A stretch of 64,000 bases of DNA. It comes from Phoma sp. XZ068. Lineage: Eukaryota > Ascomycota > Dothideomycetes > Pleosporales > Didymellaceae. Position 1 is the first letter of the stretch. Every line of letters starts with the position of its first letter. This document shows, in pieces, positions 1 to 11,718 of this stretch. The translations under genes and the position numbers were made by a program. The stretch covers positions 124,001 through 188,000 of the forward strand of contig RBKR01000024.1 in assembly GCA_004835665.1 (NCBI GenBank), written 5' to 3'. The notes below the pieces were generated by a model. The model was not told where the DNA came from. It saw only the letters and a program-made list of their open reading frames with translations, and ran no database searches.

Positions 1-1454
1 AGCGAAGTACCACTAGGCCACAGCGTCAAATCACGGTAAGCGTCAGCACTTCAATCGAGCATTCCGTAAGTGTTGATCAAGGTCGCATTGGCTTTTCCTG
101 TCATCGTCGACTGTTCACATTGTCTCAATCGATTGACATCGCGGCTCGTCGGCCGTCCGGCCACGAATCTCAATATGGGCTTGCTCTATTGTCCCTGCCA
201 TTTGGGAAGGCACATGCATCAGTGCTAAAGCGAACATGGCCTTGAACAGACATGCTGTTTCTCACTGCGCAGACATGGCTAGCTAATATGGCAACACGCA
301 ATCCCGCCGACCTAGCGAGATATACACGAGGTATCCAGAACCCGAAAGTCTCAAGAGCTCCCCTGTCTGGCTGCACCAATCCAACGCCTGAAACGAGTGC
401 CGGAGTCTTACACATTGACAAACAAGACAAAGAATGAGAGAGTAGCTCTATGGTCGTCCCTGCAGGAAGCGAGTAACCCGGGCCTCAGACACTGGTTTTT
501 GAGCGATCTGGTACGCGTCATTTTGTAAAAGAGACCTTCCGGCAGGTATACCACGCTCTATCAGCTGTTGTCCATGATATATAGCTCCTTCTCCTGGTGT
601 GAGGAGAAGTTGTGGTTTAACCTCTATTGGACGCTATGCACACCATGCCATGTTCTCACAGAAGCGTCTACGCAGCCTGCCAGGGCTAGAAGATAGATTT
701 TGAGAAGAATAGTGTTGCTAAAGCAGCGCTGACTTCGTAACGGAGCAAGCTCTATATTTCGGTAGTGCCGGTCAGGCATTTTAAAGCCACTCCGGCGCGT
801 TAAAGAACCAAATATAATGCAACGCGATTCGTTTGCTTCGTGCTATATAGACTCTGGCAATTGCAACCGGTGCCTTATCCTTTCACGTACTCTTCTCCGA
901 CAACGGAAGCACCTCCCCGTCCTCTAATTTCTAACATTGGTCAGGTCAATGTAATAAGAGGCTAAATTATATTCCTAAGCCGCCGCGTGTGACCGTACCA
1001 AAACTGTGGGGGTCCCTCGCGCAACCCTAGCCAGACAGTTGCATTGGATACATTACAGCTACAGAGGTGACGGCACATACGCCTGAGTTCGCCTTGCCAT
1101 TTTCGCGCCTGGAGGATAACATGGCAGATTGGCACATCCCGAGCCTAATGCAGCCTTCTCAGCTATATCCAGACACAGGTTCAATGTTGTTCACAACGGC
1201 GATACGCACTTCCCCTTCCTTACCGCTCAGTGAAATGCTCCTATCTCTGGCGAAAACCAAGCTCATGCCTCCCTTCAAGCCGCCCGCGATGGCGCCCTCA
1301 TTAATTACATGCACTACTTCTATTCGCTTGCGTATCCAGTCGGCCTCCCATCCAGCTCGAGACATGCCACTTCTCGATAACGACTGAGGGTTATACAATC
1401 ATATATTGGATACACTGGCGGGAAGTAGCTGGAGACGGCGAGGTCTACACAAGG
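1..1454. other. No gene recognised
   Basis: Mixed-composition sequence with only short open frames on both strands, none with a motif or coding pattern I can defend. I see no repeat or RNA gene. It may be the flank of the gene-bearing segment that follows. Confidence 0.5.
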
Positions 1455-1748
1455 ATGGAGCCAGTGGAGCTGGCGCGCATGACCAAGCTAGACGACTTGC
1501 TTGAGTTGCGGCTAATGGTGCACAATCAGGTTGACCTCGCGTTGGGAGAACGACTGGCGTCGATCAAGCAAGCACTTCCTGCGTTCTGGGAAAATCGCAC
1601 TGAGAAACCGCTCAGAGAAACGAAGTCCCAGACTTCGACAATAGCGTCTGGATCAGAGCGGTTGGATATGCCTATGATGCCTCCAAGCGTGGGTGAGTGC
1701 GCGAGTGGGCCTCCGTCGCCGTCGAAGACTAAGCTGAAACTAAGTTAG
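1455..1748 (+). CDS. Small hypothetical ORF, possible exon
   Basis: A 97-codon frame opens with ATG at 1455. Its first ~55 residues look helical and charged (LDDLLELRLMVHNQVDLALG), followed by a Ser/Pro-rich tail ending PSPSKTKLKLS. I do not recognise a family. The charged helix plus polar tail is more protein-like than the neighbouring short frames, so this could be a real small gene or the last exon of a decayed one. No intron, signal peptide or membrane segment is visible. It could equally be a chance frame. Confidence 0.25.
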   Translation: MEPVELARMTKLDDLLELRLMVHNQVDLALGERLASIKQALPAFWENRTEKPLRETKSQTSTIASGSERLDMPMMPPSVGECASGPPSPSKTKLKLS

Positions 1749-2488
1749 TAGATTTGTCACAGTAAAGGTGGGACTGAAAGCGGAAAAGACGAGTAGGTAA
1801 AATGCCATATCGCCTGCTAGGAGTGAGATTCTGGGTTTGCCCGTAGTGCGGAGGTAGAGTGGCGTCTAGGAGTGTTGGTGCAAACCCGAATACATTTGCA
1901 ATGCATGACTGAGAATGGCTATCCACCGCTAACCCTACTCGGAATCCAGCAAGGACCACGAAACCCACGTCCGAGCTGTGCTCCGACGCCTTTACTGGCT
2001 TGTACATTCAAATGCTTGCTTTCTGAACATGGCCAACCTCACATGCTATCAGTCCACTAATTAGGCATCTTCTTCACCATACACACAGCGGAGCTTACCC
2101 ACTCAAAGACGCGCACTTTTGATTGCGCGTTATAGAATAGCGTGTTAAGAGGGTGGTCCGTTCATCTTCATGCATCAAGCGCCATGGTTGCAATTGCTGC
2201 AACACACCTTGGTGATGATTACGTTAGTAAGAGCGAGACGTAACGCGCGTTTGCTTCTTTGGGATGACTGTCAGAAAAGCTTCATTAATCAGCACCCATG
2301 CCCTGAACGATAACCATTGTTCCTCGAACCTCTCAAAAGTTATGAGCATATGTTCAAGAGGTCATACCGGAGTAGCACTCAGAGCCTCGAATGGTGCAAA
2401 AAGAATCGTCTCATTGTGCAGCATACGAACGGCACGTCTGGAGGAGTCGACCAGCTTTTCCGTTGAAACAAAAAGGCCAATACTCTCG
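1749..2488. other. No gene recognised
   Basis: About 740 bp between the small ORF and the 2EXR gene. Only short overlapping frames are present. The end of this stretch presumably holds the promoter and 5' UTR of the gene starting at 2489. Confidence 0.45.
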
Positions 2489-3062
2489 ATGGATAGGTAT
2501 GTCGACGGCGTGAACCTGATCGTTTTCTAACAACAGTAGCTTGTGTACTTACCAGGTCCTCTCCCCTCTCCTCCGCCTGCCCGCGGAGTTTCGTAACTTG
2601 ATCTACTTTTACGTACTCGGCGGAGAAACGTGGTCAATCAATGTGAGCCAACCTCGATTATGTGCGGATAGCAGCACTCTCCACGCCCTCGCTCTGCTGC
2701 GAGTCAATCGGCAGATTCATTCTGAAGCCTTCCTTTTCCCCTACAAGTACAATACGTTCCAAGGTCGACATGACGGTCACTTGAAGGACTGGATTCAGAA
2801 TTTGTCATGCACCCAACGTACGGCAGTGACGTCGATCAAGCGCCACCAGCGAAGCTACATTCTCCAAGGTACGCAGGGCTTAGAAGTGAGTCCGATCTTT
2901 TGGATGGAGATACCAAACATGGCGGCCTGGGGCCTGACCGATCTGAAGCGGATTGAGATTGAGATAGTGCTGCGAAGGTGGAGTTTGGACTCTGACGAGC
3001 GAAAGGTGAACGAAGCAAAAGATCGCGCGCTGGAAAAGCTGCGCAGGCTGGTACAGGATTAA
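2489..3062 (+). CDS. 2EXR/F-box-like domain protein
   Basis: A small fungal protein of ~177 residues in the 2EXR-type family, which typically opens with a short F-box-like segment. After the first residues it reads LLRLPAEFRNLIYFYVL, followed by ALALLRVNRQIHSEAFLFPY, the two hallmarks of these proteins (LPxExRNxIY and LLxVNRQIxxEA). Their molecular role is mostly unknown. I place the start in an 8-nt first exon, ATG at 2489-2491. A 40-bp intron at 2497-2536 follows, with donor GTATGT, branch-like CTAAC and acceptor CAACAG, and it joins in frame to give MDSSLCTYQVLSPLLRLP. Without that exon the frame has only a TTG at 2541. The C-terminus is a charged helix ending at a natural stop. No sign of RIP. 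The family call is fairly secure; the tiny first exon is inference. Confidence 0.65.
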
Positions 3063-3210
3063 CACACGGGGGTCAGACTGGAGTTTAGCTGAGGTATGGA
3101 ATTGCTCATCAAATCCTCGTTTCGTCATGGTGCCGGGTTGAGGCTACACAAGTGCTGCAACTTGGCTCTTGAAGCGGAAGACAGATCATCGTTAAGATCT
3201 GCTGACGGTA

Positions 3211-4446
3211 TTACCAATAATGAGGGGTATCAGAGTCTTCCGATACAGCCACGTCGTGACAAATCCGCATCGTTCCTAGCTTGCAAGGTGTTCTACCCTG
3301 CAGCAACCGCCATGTTTGCAGATCCTTTTCGCCTTCTACACTCAAGTCAAGGGAGATGTTATCGAAACAGAACGAGCTCGGTCCCCAGAGGTCCAGACCG
3401 TAGTGAAATGCACACACAACGCTATGGCGGAGTCGGCGGCCCAATGCTTCCGGAGGCAGGACTGGATACAACCACATCGTAATCGCGGCTTGCGACGACA
3501 GAATCTGCTGTATGAGGCGATCCATAACACTAGAGATCACCCCAAAGTCTTGAAAAATTGGCCAGCCGTCATGTGGAGTAGCCTTGGACTTCCTGCGCAT
3601 CGAAGGCGTAGCTCGGTCATTGCACGCTTCCAGCGACGCTCGGCGACTCCCATTGCGGAATACATAAAGAACAGTAGACATGACCAGACTGCGGCTCCCT
3701 CGAGAGTACCAGTCAGATTCGGGAAGCTCCGATAGCTCCTGGATGACAGTTGTTCCCGAACGAGTGACAGAGTCAGCAGATGGAGAGAAGCGCCCTGTGA
3801 TTACCCTGCAGGACTCTCGGGACACTACAGTCTCCACAAAGTCGATGGACGGGTCTCTGTGCGCTCTTGCTATCGCCTCTCGAGTCGCTTTCTCTGCAGT
3901 CCAAGACTGAGTGTCGGGATGAATTTCGAGTTCTACGTATGGCCCAGCACGGACAAGACATATCTCGAACATGGTGATCAAGCCCGGACAGTAAGGCACT
4001 CCAGCAGTTCCGTAGAATAAAGCTTCGTGTGAGCGATCGTGCGGGCGTAAGTAGGCAATTCGGCCGTCGCCCAAGATTATCTCTATCTCAGTCACGGTAC
4101 AATCAAAGGTGCCAAACGCAAAAGATGAGGACTCGCTCGACTGAGCAGCAAATGCATCAGCAACCGGCATGCTCCTGGTGCTAGCGACTACAGCCGGAAG
4201 CAGGCCAAATGCCAGCGTAAAGTGAACGAGAGCTTCAATTGTCACGTTAACCTCGACTCTGACACTGGACGTGGCTAGGTCTAGTCCAAGGATCTTGTTC
4301 AGCCCCGGCACTTCGCCCGAAGTCTTATATGGGACTCTTGGCGCACCCCAGGGAGTGTGACTCGTGCGTCTGAAATGTTTTGTAGCCTTTGCGAGACCAC
4401 GCACGAGCTCATTGTGCTGTTTCTCAGATGTGAGTGATGCTTGCAT
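3211..4446 (-). pseudogene. Decayed FAD-linked oxidoreductase, delta24-sterol reductase-like
   Basis: The 411-codon frame starts at ATG 4446. Residues ~40-180 resemble the FAD-binding half of DHCR24/DWARF1-like enzymes: a PYKTSGEVPGLNKILGLDL start, then SSESSSFAFGTFDCTVTEIE followed by a DGRIAYLRP strand, and a VELEIHP end. These enzymes are FAD-dependent oxidoreductases that in related eukaryotes reduce sterol side chains. The middle, where family members usually carry a conserved FRYDRG-type segment, is replaced by unrelated basic sequence around residues 265-295. The tail recovers only weakly (MWLYP, LDLWGP). The FAD-contact glycines normally preceding the SSESSSF motif are also degraded. 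I read it as a frameshifted or partly deleted gene; an intact divergent paralogue is possible. Confidence 0.55.
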
Positions 4447-4661
4447 GCGGACGCGAGAACGGCGTCTGCAACTTCTACTCAGGGTAAAAAGCCGTCAGCT
4501 GCATGACATTGCATCTTTCGTCTGTGTATGAGGTGTTATTAAGGAAGTGATTATAAATTTCGCGACAAGACCGCATACCGAACTATCTTATAATAATCTC
4601 CGACCTTCAAGTACAAGACTCCATGTGGACTCGACTTCATATTCAACAGACAACAAAAACC

Positions 4662-5341
4662 ATGGCGTACAATCTCCCTTCCCTCCCCCAACCCGGTCTG
4701 CCTATCTTCCCCGGTTTCACGGCCAGAAAGCCAGAGACGTTTCTCATGAAAGGGCACGATATTATGTACTCAAAAGCATCCGCTTCCGTCTCGTTTTCCA
4801 CTCCCAGCGGAGAAGCCGGTACACCATTTCTAGAAATCAAAGAGGACAAGCGTAAAGAGATCAGCTTCAAGACGTTAGACGGAAAAGAGGTCATGCGCAT
4901 TGTAAAAGAAACACACCCCTGCAGTGGTCGAGGCACGGAATATCACGGGTTGCGCGGTGATGGAAACGAAGTCTGGTATCTCAAACTTCACACAGGCCTC
5001 ACATGTACCGACTACAGTACGTCTTCCCATTCCCCTCCTTCTCAGTGCCACCTACATACTCTTCCGCAGCTCAAATTCCTAACCAAATCCTAGACCTAAC
5101 GATCAACGACCCCTCCCCACCCTCCCACAACATTCTCATTCAGAACAAGGTTCAAGGCCAGGACAAGGGTATACTGATGAATGGCAATCCGATAGCGACA
5201 ATGTCCCGCCATGAGGAATGGTCGCAAGTGAATCGGCATGTAGCGCCTGGTATGGATATTCTTCTTGCGTTGGGTGTTACGTGGGGGAGAGTGGATAAGC
5301 AGGCAAAGGAAGCTAAGGCTGCTATTTCTGCTGCGAGCTAA
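4662..5341 (+). CDS. LURP-one-related (tubby-like fold) protein
   Basis: A ~200-residue protein of the LOR/tubby C-terminal-like fold family. These are small beta-barrel proteins related to phospholipid scramblases, with mostly unknown function in fungi. Supporting motifs in order: LKGHDIMY-type strand (FLMKGHDIMYSKASASVSFS), FLEIKEDKRKEISFKTLDGK, then WYLKLHTGLTC in exon 1. Exon 2 has ILIQNKVQGQDKGILMNGNP and a terminal VAPGMDILLALGVTWGRVDK. I chose ATG 4662 (MAYNLPSLPQPG) for its better context; ATG 4623 in the same frame is possible. The intron is best placed at 5017-5093 (GTACGT to CTAG). An in-frame alternative acceptor ends at 5069 and would add eight residues. It lies between two minus-strand genes, with no sign of decay. 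Confidence 0.7.
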
Positions 5342-5466
5342 GCTGGGTTGATCGTGCTTTGATGGTATTGAAGGGGTTGTTTTGATGATGAGTTCTGACC
5401 GGCAAATTTTGCGCGGCGTTCTGGTGTGGCATTAAGACGTCGTTATTCGTATCAGACTATACCCAA

Positions 5467-7239
5467 TCAATTTTCGTGTTGTACATCATCCCTACTCCAT
5501 TTCCGATCCAGTCCCTTGAAATCCCTCGTCAAATCAAGATCTGAGAAATTGCGTTCGGGTAGACACCCAATCTTTGGCAGCGCCGTGACATGGTCTTCCG
5601 AGCCTCCACGGCTCTTGCATGACTGTCGGGCGGATTTACTGGCCGTGGACTTCGGCACAGCTAATAGTTCGACCGGCAGGTCTCTTGACTCATTTCGTTC
5701 ATGATATGGAGGCCGTGTGACGGCAACGCCGGATTCGCTGTAGTTGCTCATCGCGGATCGTAGTCTCCGGGATCCGTTTCGCGTATGCGAAGAGAAGGGA
5801 GATCCGGAGTTGCGAGACCAGAAACCGCCCAGGAAGCTTTTCCTAGACGCCATTGCAGTTGCACTCTCATCGTGTCCTGCGATATGTTGATCCAGGAACT
5901 CGGTTTCTTCCACTCCCTTTGCGGCGGCGGCGTTGCCTGTTTGTTCCCTGTATTACCCCTACTCGATGGATGCGTTATATGGCTGAGAAACTCCTTGACG
6001 CTGATAGGCAGCATCCTGACAATTAGTATGCGTATCGATGGAAGCGAGGCGCATATAAAGCCCGCGGCGAGCTCCAGTTCGGTCCAGATGGTGACGGGTA
6101 CGTAGTCCCATGTAGGATCGATCGAGACCTTAAAGGCGAGAAGAGTTTGCAGTCGAATAACCGTCGCAATGCACCCAAACGTTCCTATCGTAAACATCAA
6201 TCCCACGGCAACCTTCCTATACCTCTTCATCTGTAGGTTCATGATGAACACCAACGGCAAGATTAACAAGATCAAATCTTGCAATATCGCACTCGCGGAG
6301 TTCGCATAAGCCAGCCCTTGCAAGTCCATACACTTGCCCTTTATATCCCTATTCCAGAACGATTCGACGGGTTTGCATACGAAGATCGTCATGAGGAATA
6401 TGATAGTGGAGTTTATGATTATGTAGGCGAGGACGACGTAGGCGGTTGTGGCGAAGCGGGGCGTCTTGAAAATCTCGAGATAGAAGAGGACGAGGGAAAC
6501 TTTGATCAAGCCGAGGACCACAACGTAAGTGGACCAAGATACGAAGACTGTGAATGGGTAAGCGAAGGGCACCAGGAAGGGGTTGGTGAGCATACAGAAG
6601 CGTAGAATGGGCAGCAGTGTTCCGTCCTTGAGATTCCACAAGTGCTTGCCAAAACCAATCTTAGTCACTGTGTCTTGTCAGTCCTCCTTCACGTTGGTAG
6701 TGTTGTCCGTCTCAACGTACTGGCAAGAGTGCATCCAAGAGGCACCGATGTCAAAAGCAGGGCTGCAACAACAATGTAGTCAGCCAGCCCTAGCCGTTTC
6801 GACACTGCTTTTCCCGTAATTCTGAGAACAACGACAAGCACAGCTACAGAATACACGATTCCGGTGTAGAGGAACATCTGTATCGTTTTCGACTCCTGCG
6901 ACAGGTTGCAAAGGTCTGCCTGTACCCTTGCAGTGCCTGCTGTATCCGCCATGGTGCAGTTGGCAAGCATGCAACTGGAGAGTGTATATGCGAGCTCTGC
7001 ATTGCTGCATACGCAGTTGAGATCGTCTAGAGCGCAACCGGTTGCTGGTACTGTGGATAGCATACATAAGATCTGTGTAGTCGTCAGCAAACATCTGCTC
7101 CGATGCGTTGCGATTCGACTTACTCCGCATGCTGGAATATCAGCGAGACCCAGCTGCCTGGTCTCAAGCTTGATCCGAAACCACCCGCATTGACAACTGT
7201 CAAGCACAGAACGGATGCGAGGAGCGCACGAACACCCAT
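5467..7239 (-). CDS. CFEM-domain rhodopsin-fold integral membrane protein
   Basis: A Pth11-like fungal membrane protein: a signal peptide, a cysteine-rich extracellular CFEM domain, and seven membrane segments of the fungal rhodopsin fold. My exons are 7239-7124, 7072-6721, 6667-5957 and 5876-5467. The introns are 51, 53 and 80 bp, all GT-AG and phase-consistent. CFEM shows eight cysteines: IPACG, ILC, TGC, LNCVC, SSCMLANC and ADLC. Membrane helices include MFLYTGIVYSVAVLVVV and the FIMNLQ-containing segment, with a conserved WTELELAAGFICASLPSIR near the last helix. The cytoplasmic tail is Ser/Arg-rich. One oddity: the ATG at 7239 gives a clear signal peptide (MGVRALLASVLCLTVVNA), but this is in another frame from the CFEM sequence, so exon 1 carries an apparent frameshift or an unseen micro-intron. 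Related proteins are implicated in surface sensing; no ligand can be inferred. Confidence 0.75.
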
Positions 7240-7873
7240 GGTTGCGCAGGGTAGATTCCCGTCAGTCGAAAGGAGGGAGGAACATGTCGCGAATCGTTCG
7301 CAGCGGGAGTAGTGAGTAGATCAGACGATACTTGAATGATGAAGACCCTTAGAAGGCGGAGCGTGTCGCAACACCCTCCTGGTGTTGCCCCCTCTTAGCC
7401 AATCACGCACTCAGGCGATCGTTCCGCTGTTGATCTGTGGCAGATTAGACATCGCACCGTCGAGCTTGAGTCGCTCTCCTGATTCGTCGATGTGACGGCA
7501 AGGAACATGAGAGGCGGACCCAGTTTCTTGTTACCCCCACTCCGTCTAGCTTTGGACTTCGCACGACCTCACCAGTCCCCTTTCCTGGCCTACTATCTTT
7601 GGTGTCAGAGGGACCGATCGAGCAATAATGCAGACAAATCTCAAACGCGAATGTGTCATGTCGGTATATGGGTCTGAGTGCCTGACAGAAGCCTTTCTGA
7701 CCAACTTCAGCTCCAACAGCCAAAACTTCCTTCCGCCTCCTATCTCGATCGAGTTTGTCCAACATCCTACTTCATCAGCTATCAAAGACGATTAGGCGGC
7801 GCATATGTGATTTGTTGAGGCAAACCCCTGCTCAGCTCTCCAGGAACCTTGCGAGATTCTGAATTGGCTGGTG
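7240..7873. other. No gene; divergent upstream region
   Basis: About 630 bp upstream of the CFEM gene. Only short frames without motifs are present. It probably contains the CFEM gene promoter on the minus strand; no specific element could be assigned. Confidence 0.45.
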
Positions 7874-7943
7874 TGATTTGTCCCCCCGTTTTTGAGATTT
7901 GTCCCCCCTTTGAGATTTGTCCCCCCTTTGAGATTTGTCCCCC
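7874..7943 (+). repeat. Four-copy tandem repeat, 18-bp unit
   Basis: Four consecutive copies of GAGATTTGTCCCCCC, each separated by TTT or a similar T run. The first copy begins GTGATTTG and the last has one C fewer. The unit is 18 bp in the last three copies. The array sits ~160 bp upstream of the Mutator-like remnant, so it may be a terminal repeat region of that element. I found no matching inverted copy downstream. Confidence 0.85.
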
Positions 7944-8101
7944 GCGCTACTGCTAGTGGAAACCAACTGCCTAAGCAAGCTTAGCGCGTAATCTATTGTC
8001 GCGACCACAGCGCGACATCCACACGTCTCCGCATTACGTTAACCTCTTCATTCCCTTCTCTGCATTGTAGTTGGTTATCTCTAGTTTTGCGTCTGATAAT
8101 C

Positions 8102-8642
8102 ATGGAAGCCATTCCGGCACCTTTGGAGCTTCTCTACAACTCCTATGAAGAAGCATACGATGCTCTCAAAACGCATGGCATGCAACACGGCTACGGCTTT
8201 GTTCTCAAGCGAAGCAAGCCTCACAACTCAGATGTCAAGACACGATACTACTATCATTGTGACCGATTTCGAACCTACCAGTCAAGCGCGACGAAGCTAA
8301 ACACAAGCACGCGTTCTATATCACTGCAATGACATGATGTCAGCTACCAACTTTCTGGTAGAGACAGGACAGGAGGAGGATCCTGCAGAGTTAGTAGAAG
8401 CTCGCAACATGGCTCTCGCGCCGCAAGGGCTCTTTGCTTCCTGCACACCAACTATGGCTTGGAACTATCATTTTGGAGACACGGAAGCTTTCTATGCTGA
8501 GAGATTTGCACAGGTTGATGCTCAAGATGCACTTGTTGAGCCTAGAGATGCATCTACGCCGCGGCCTAAGCGCGCTGCAGCAGCGGCGGCGTCAGAAGCC
8601 TGGAAAAGTCTTGGACCGCGTAAGAGACGACGGTGTGAATAG
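8102..8642 (+). pseudogene. Internally deleted Mutator-like (MULE) transposase
   Basis: ATG 8102 opens a frame reading YNSYEEAYDALKTHGMQHGY, then FVLKRSKPHNSDVKTRYYYH and CDRF. This is the FAR1/WRKY-GCM1-type zinc-binding N-terminus typical of fungal Mutator-like transposases. It stops at 8332. From 8334 a second frame (ATNFLVETGQEEDPAELVEARNM onward) ends in a basic GPRKRRRCE tail at 8642 and looks like the far C-terminus. The DDE catalytic core and SWIM finger that should lie between are missing, so ~500 residues appear deleted. The remnant cannot encode an active enzyme. The family call rests on the N-terminal motif; the C-terminal assignment is inferred from context. Confidence 0.55.
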
Positions 8643-11573
8643 ACGGAAAGTCCAGCGATATAGACAATTCAGCTTTAGCTTCCCTTCACACATACCAAGA
8701 GCTGCTGGTCGCTTGCGTCGGCATCGGTGTCGGCTCCGATCGAAGCGAGCGATGACACTTTTGGCCGTCAGCGCGCTGGCGGCAGCGCCAGAACGTCGAG
8801 GCTGACGACGCTGCCCAGCAGCTGTGACTGCGTCAAGCACGTTGAGGGATGTGTTAGCGCGGCACTGTCAGCACCGTCAGCGGTGTCGCCCATGTTGGGC
8901 AAGGACGCGACTTGCGAGAGGGCCATTGCCGGGTTGGCTGTGTTGACAGTGATAGCGTCTGAGAATTTGGTCATGCTATTGCTGGCCGTCATCGAGAGCA
9001 TCAAATGCTGATGTTATGATGCTCATGACCGTCAGGTTCGCCGCTGCCGATGACACTGCTTGCTGTCAGCAACCCTCTCAACACCATCACCGTCGTCAAC
9101 CCGTTCGGGTCCTTGAATAGAGTTCGCGATGACAGCACGATGACAGCGCTGAGTGTCAGCACCACCGTCTACAGTGTTGCGGCAGACAGTACAGTGCAGC
9201 ACCCTTGTCAGCGACAGTGCCATCAGAGCTGACTGCTCAGATCCTGAATGACGCGCATGGACTTGGGTGCTCAACACCAGCTTCCGTCAACCTAGCCAAG
9301 CACGCGTCGCCGACGCAATGAGTAGACATGATGCCTGCGTTCGCCCAATGATCGTGCGTGCGGGCGGCAGCACCGCATCTTCGAAATGGGTGACGGTCTT
9401 CGCATGTACACCCGTATCAACATCACCTCTAGCTGAGAGGCCACTCGGACCAGATGAGTTGGTTCATCTCCACGTCAGTCAGGTCTCTTCGTCAGCCTCT
9501 CCATGGACATTGCAGAGGTGATGCGTAGTCGCGCCAGCACGCGTAGGGAAGCCTGTGCTGTGTCGCATGGCTCTGCGCAGCGTTGTGGTCATATAAACCA
9601 TTGACAGGTTCGTGCTTACACCATCAGGTACGATGCAAAAAGCCGAGGCTGCTGATGCCGGCGATCATCATCGCTCACTCTTCGACAAAGTGAATGTCGG
9701 CACTGACGTTAGTCGCTACAGTAAACATCACTCGGGGTGCTTCTGGCGATTCTGCCACTGAACATAACTTCTGTGCTGTTGGTCACCGAGGCTGACGGTC
9801 CTGCGCGTCATCGCCGACATAGATATCTGCCAGGGCTGTTGATCGGATCAGTCGTTGTGCCTGGTCCATCGCACTGAGCATCAGCCGCGACTGGTCTGGT
9901 CAGTTCTACCAGAAAGAGTCAGCATATGAGAGAAGGAGCGACTCGTACCGGCTGTCAGTACTGGTTTTCGCAGCATCAGCAGCAGGCCAGGCTCATCGAC
10001 ACGGCGCAACGCCGACTATCAGCATCAGCGTCAGTAGTCGCTATTGACATCAACGCAGTCTGAGCGATGACGGAGCATGCCGTCATACCATCAGTCATGA
10101 TGCAAGCTTTGTTGAAGTGCGATCGGTGTGACTGTTGACCGTCAGTGTTGGAGCCAGCTCCGACTGAAGCACTCATCGGGAGTACTTGTCAGTAGTGGCA
10201 GCGGAACGAACAAGGCAAGGGGTTCAAGTTGCTGCATCACTCGATCGCAGATCGCACCAAACACTCACGGATAAAGGAGTAAAGGCCGGACCGTCATTGC
10301 TTATCAGGAAGTGCCGCTCAGCGATGGCGGTCATCAGATCAGCTACCTAGTCAGCACCCTACTATCGCAGCACAGCCTGCGCCCGCTACTGACGATCATC
10401 ACGTGTGGCGCATTACAGCGTGTTAACGCTGGTGTCATGGTGGTTCCCTATTGATAGTAGAAAGATCATGATCCTCTCACTGCTTCGTTGATGACCGTCA
10501 GCGCTCTACTCATATGGCTTACCTGTCAATGCAAGCAGCGTCAGGCGTGATCGGGCGTGGCTCGTAGACTTCCTGTTTCGCGACGCAGTCTGCGGGTGGT
10601 ACACTATTCATCCCCAGGCCCGCGAACTGTTCTGCTGAGCTTGCTAAGCCCGTCTGACTGACGGCTGACGTCTGAACAGAGGGAAGATCGTTGGGGCTTC
10701 CATAACGATCCTAACAGCTTTTCTCATATCCATTGTCGCAGTCATGTCGCTGTTGATAGTCACCGATTACATTCCCTGTTCCGAATGTCGACACGTTGCT
10801 GCTCAGCGGCAACATGCTTCCCTCCGCAAAAGCGCTGAACAAACCGTTCGGCTTGCTGCGTCGTGGCAGATGGAACAAGCCACATCAGCGTAAGACAAGC
10901 AGATACATCGTGGTGGACACACCCGAACATTGAAATACGCAGAGCTCTGCGACACTGACTGCTCCCTCCCATGACTACAATCAACCACTGTGTTTGTGCT
11001 ATCTCTGATCTGCTTACGCCTCCATGTCAGCTATGGTGAACCCGTCAGCGATAGTTTTGGATCATTGCTACGCTAACAGCTAGCGCTCCTATACTCATCT
11101 CCTGCTTATCACCAAGCCGTTCATCATACTTTTGCCCGACGTAGATTTGATCACTTAGGAAAGCTGATTTCTCGACATGGCGAACAGTAAGTACTAGGAC
11201 GTAAGCCAGAACTCTGGTGTCGAATATTGGCACTTGCTTCGCAGATGACACCCGTCAGCGTAAGCGTTCTGCGGGCCAGTGGCTATAAAGGTGCCAGCAC
11301 GACCTGCTCTAAACTTGGGTCTGCGGCCATGCACCGCTAAGTGCAACGCTCACTTCCAGCGAAGGGTCGTGATGCAACACGCAACTTGAGTCCCGCTCCG
11401 TCTTTCAGACTGCAGCCGCCGTCCCAATCCTCCTCTTACGAGCCCGGCGCAACCACCGGTGCCCAGTGAAACAATATTTTCGTGCCGAATAGCTGAGCCG
11501 TACGTATCGGTGATGCTACCGTTGGCCGACTCATGTTAGCCACCAAGTCCACCGTTGAGGCACTACCGTAGCT
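8643..11573. repeat. Non-coding tract dense in GTCAGC/TGACAG words
   Basis: Almost 3 kb with no credible gene. It is GC-balanced and carries an unusual density of GTCAGC, by eye about 14 on the plus strand between 8.7 and 11.3 kb. Examples are near 8769, 8868, 8876, 9064, 9149, 9207, 9491, 9919, 10351, 10498, 11027, 11046 and 11252. Related TGACAG, GATGACA and CGTCAG words lie around them. Spacing is irregular, so this is not a simple tandem array. It may be a decayed minisatellite or the non-coding body of a large transposon. I see no RIP-type AT enrichment, in contrast to the elements to the right. Confidence 0.5.
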
Positions 11574-11718
11574 TATCACCCCTCCGGCAGGATCACCTTC
11601 CCGGCAGCGAACACCAAACCCACCGACATTGGAGATGAGGCTGCAGCAGCTACCACAATTGCTATTATTACAAGACCTCTTGGTAAAGGTATCGCATAAG
11701 CATGATAATCAATCCCAT

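Noticed and set aside
11400..11575. Missing C-terminal end of the HET gene left of element 1
   Set aside because: I looked for the GD..C..L.G..P continuation on the minus strand beyond the pogo nest and did not find it.
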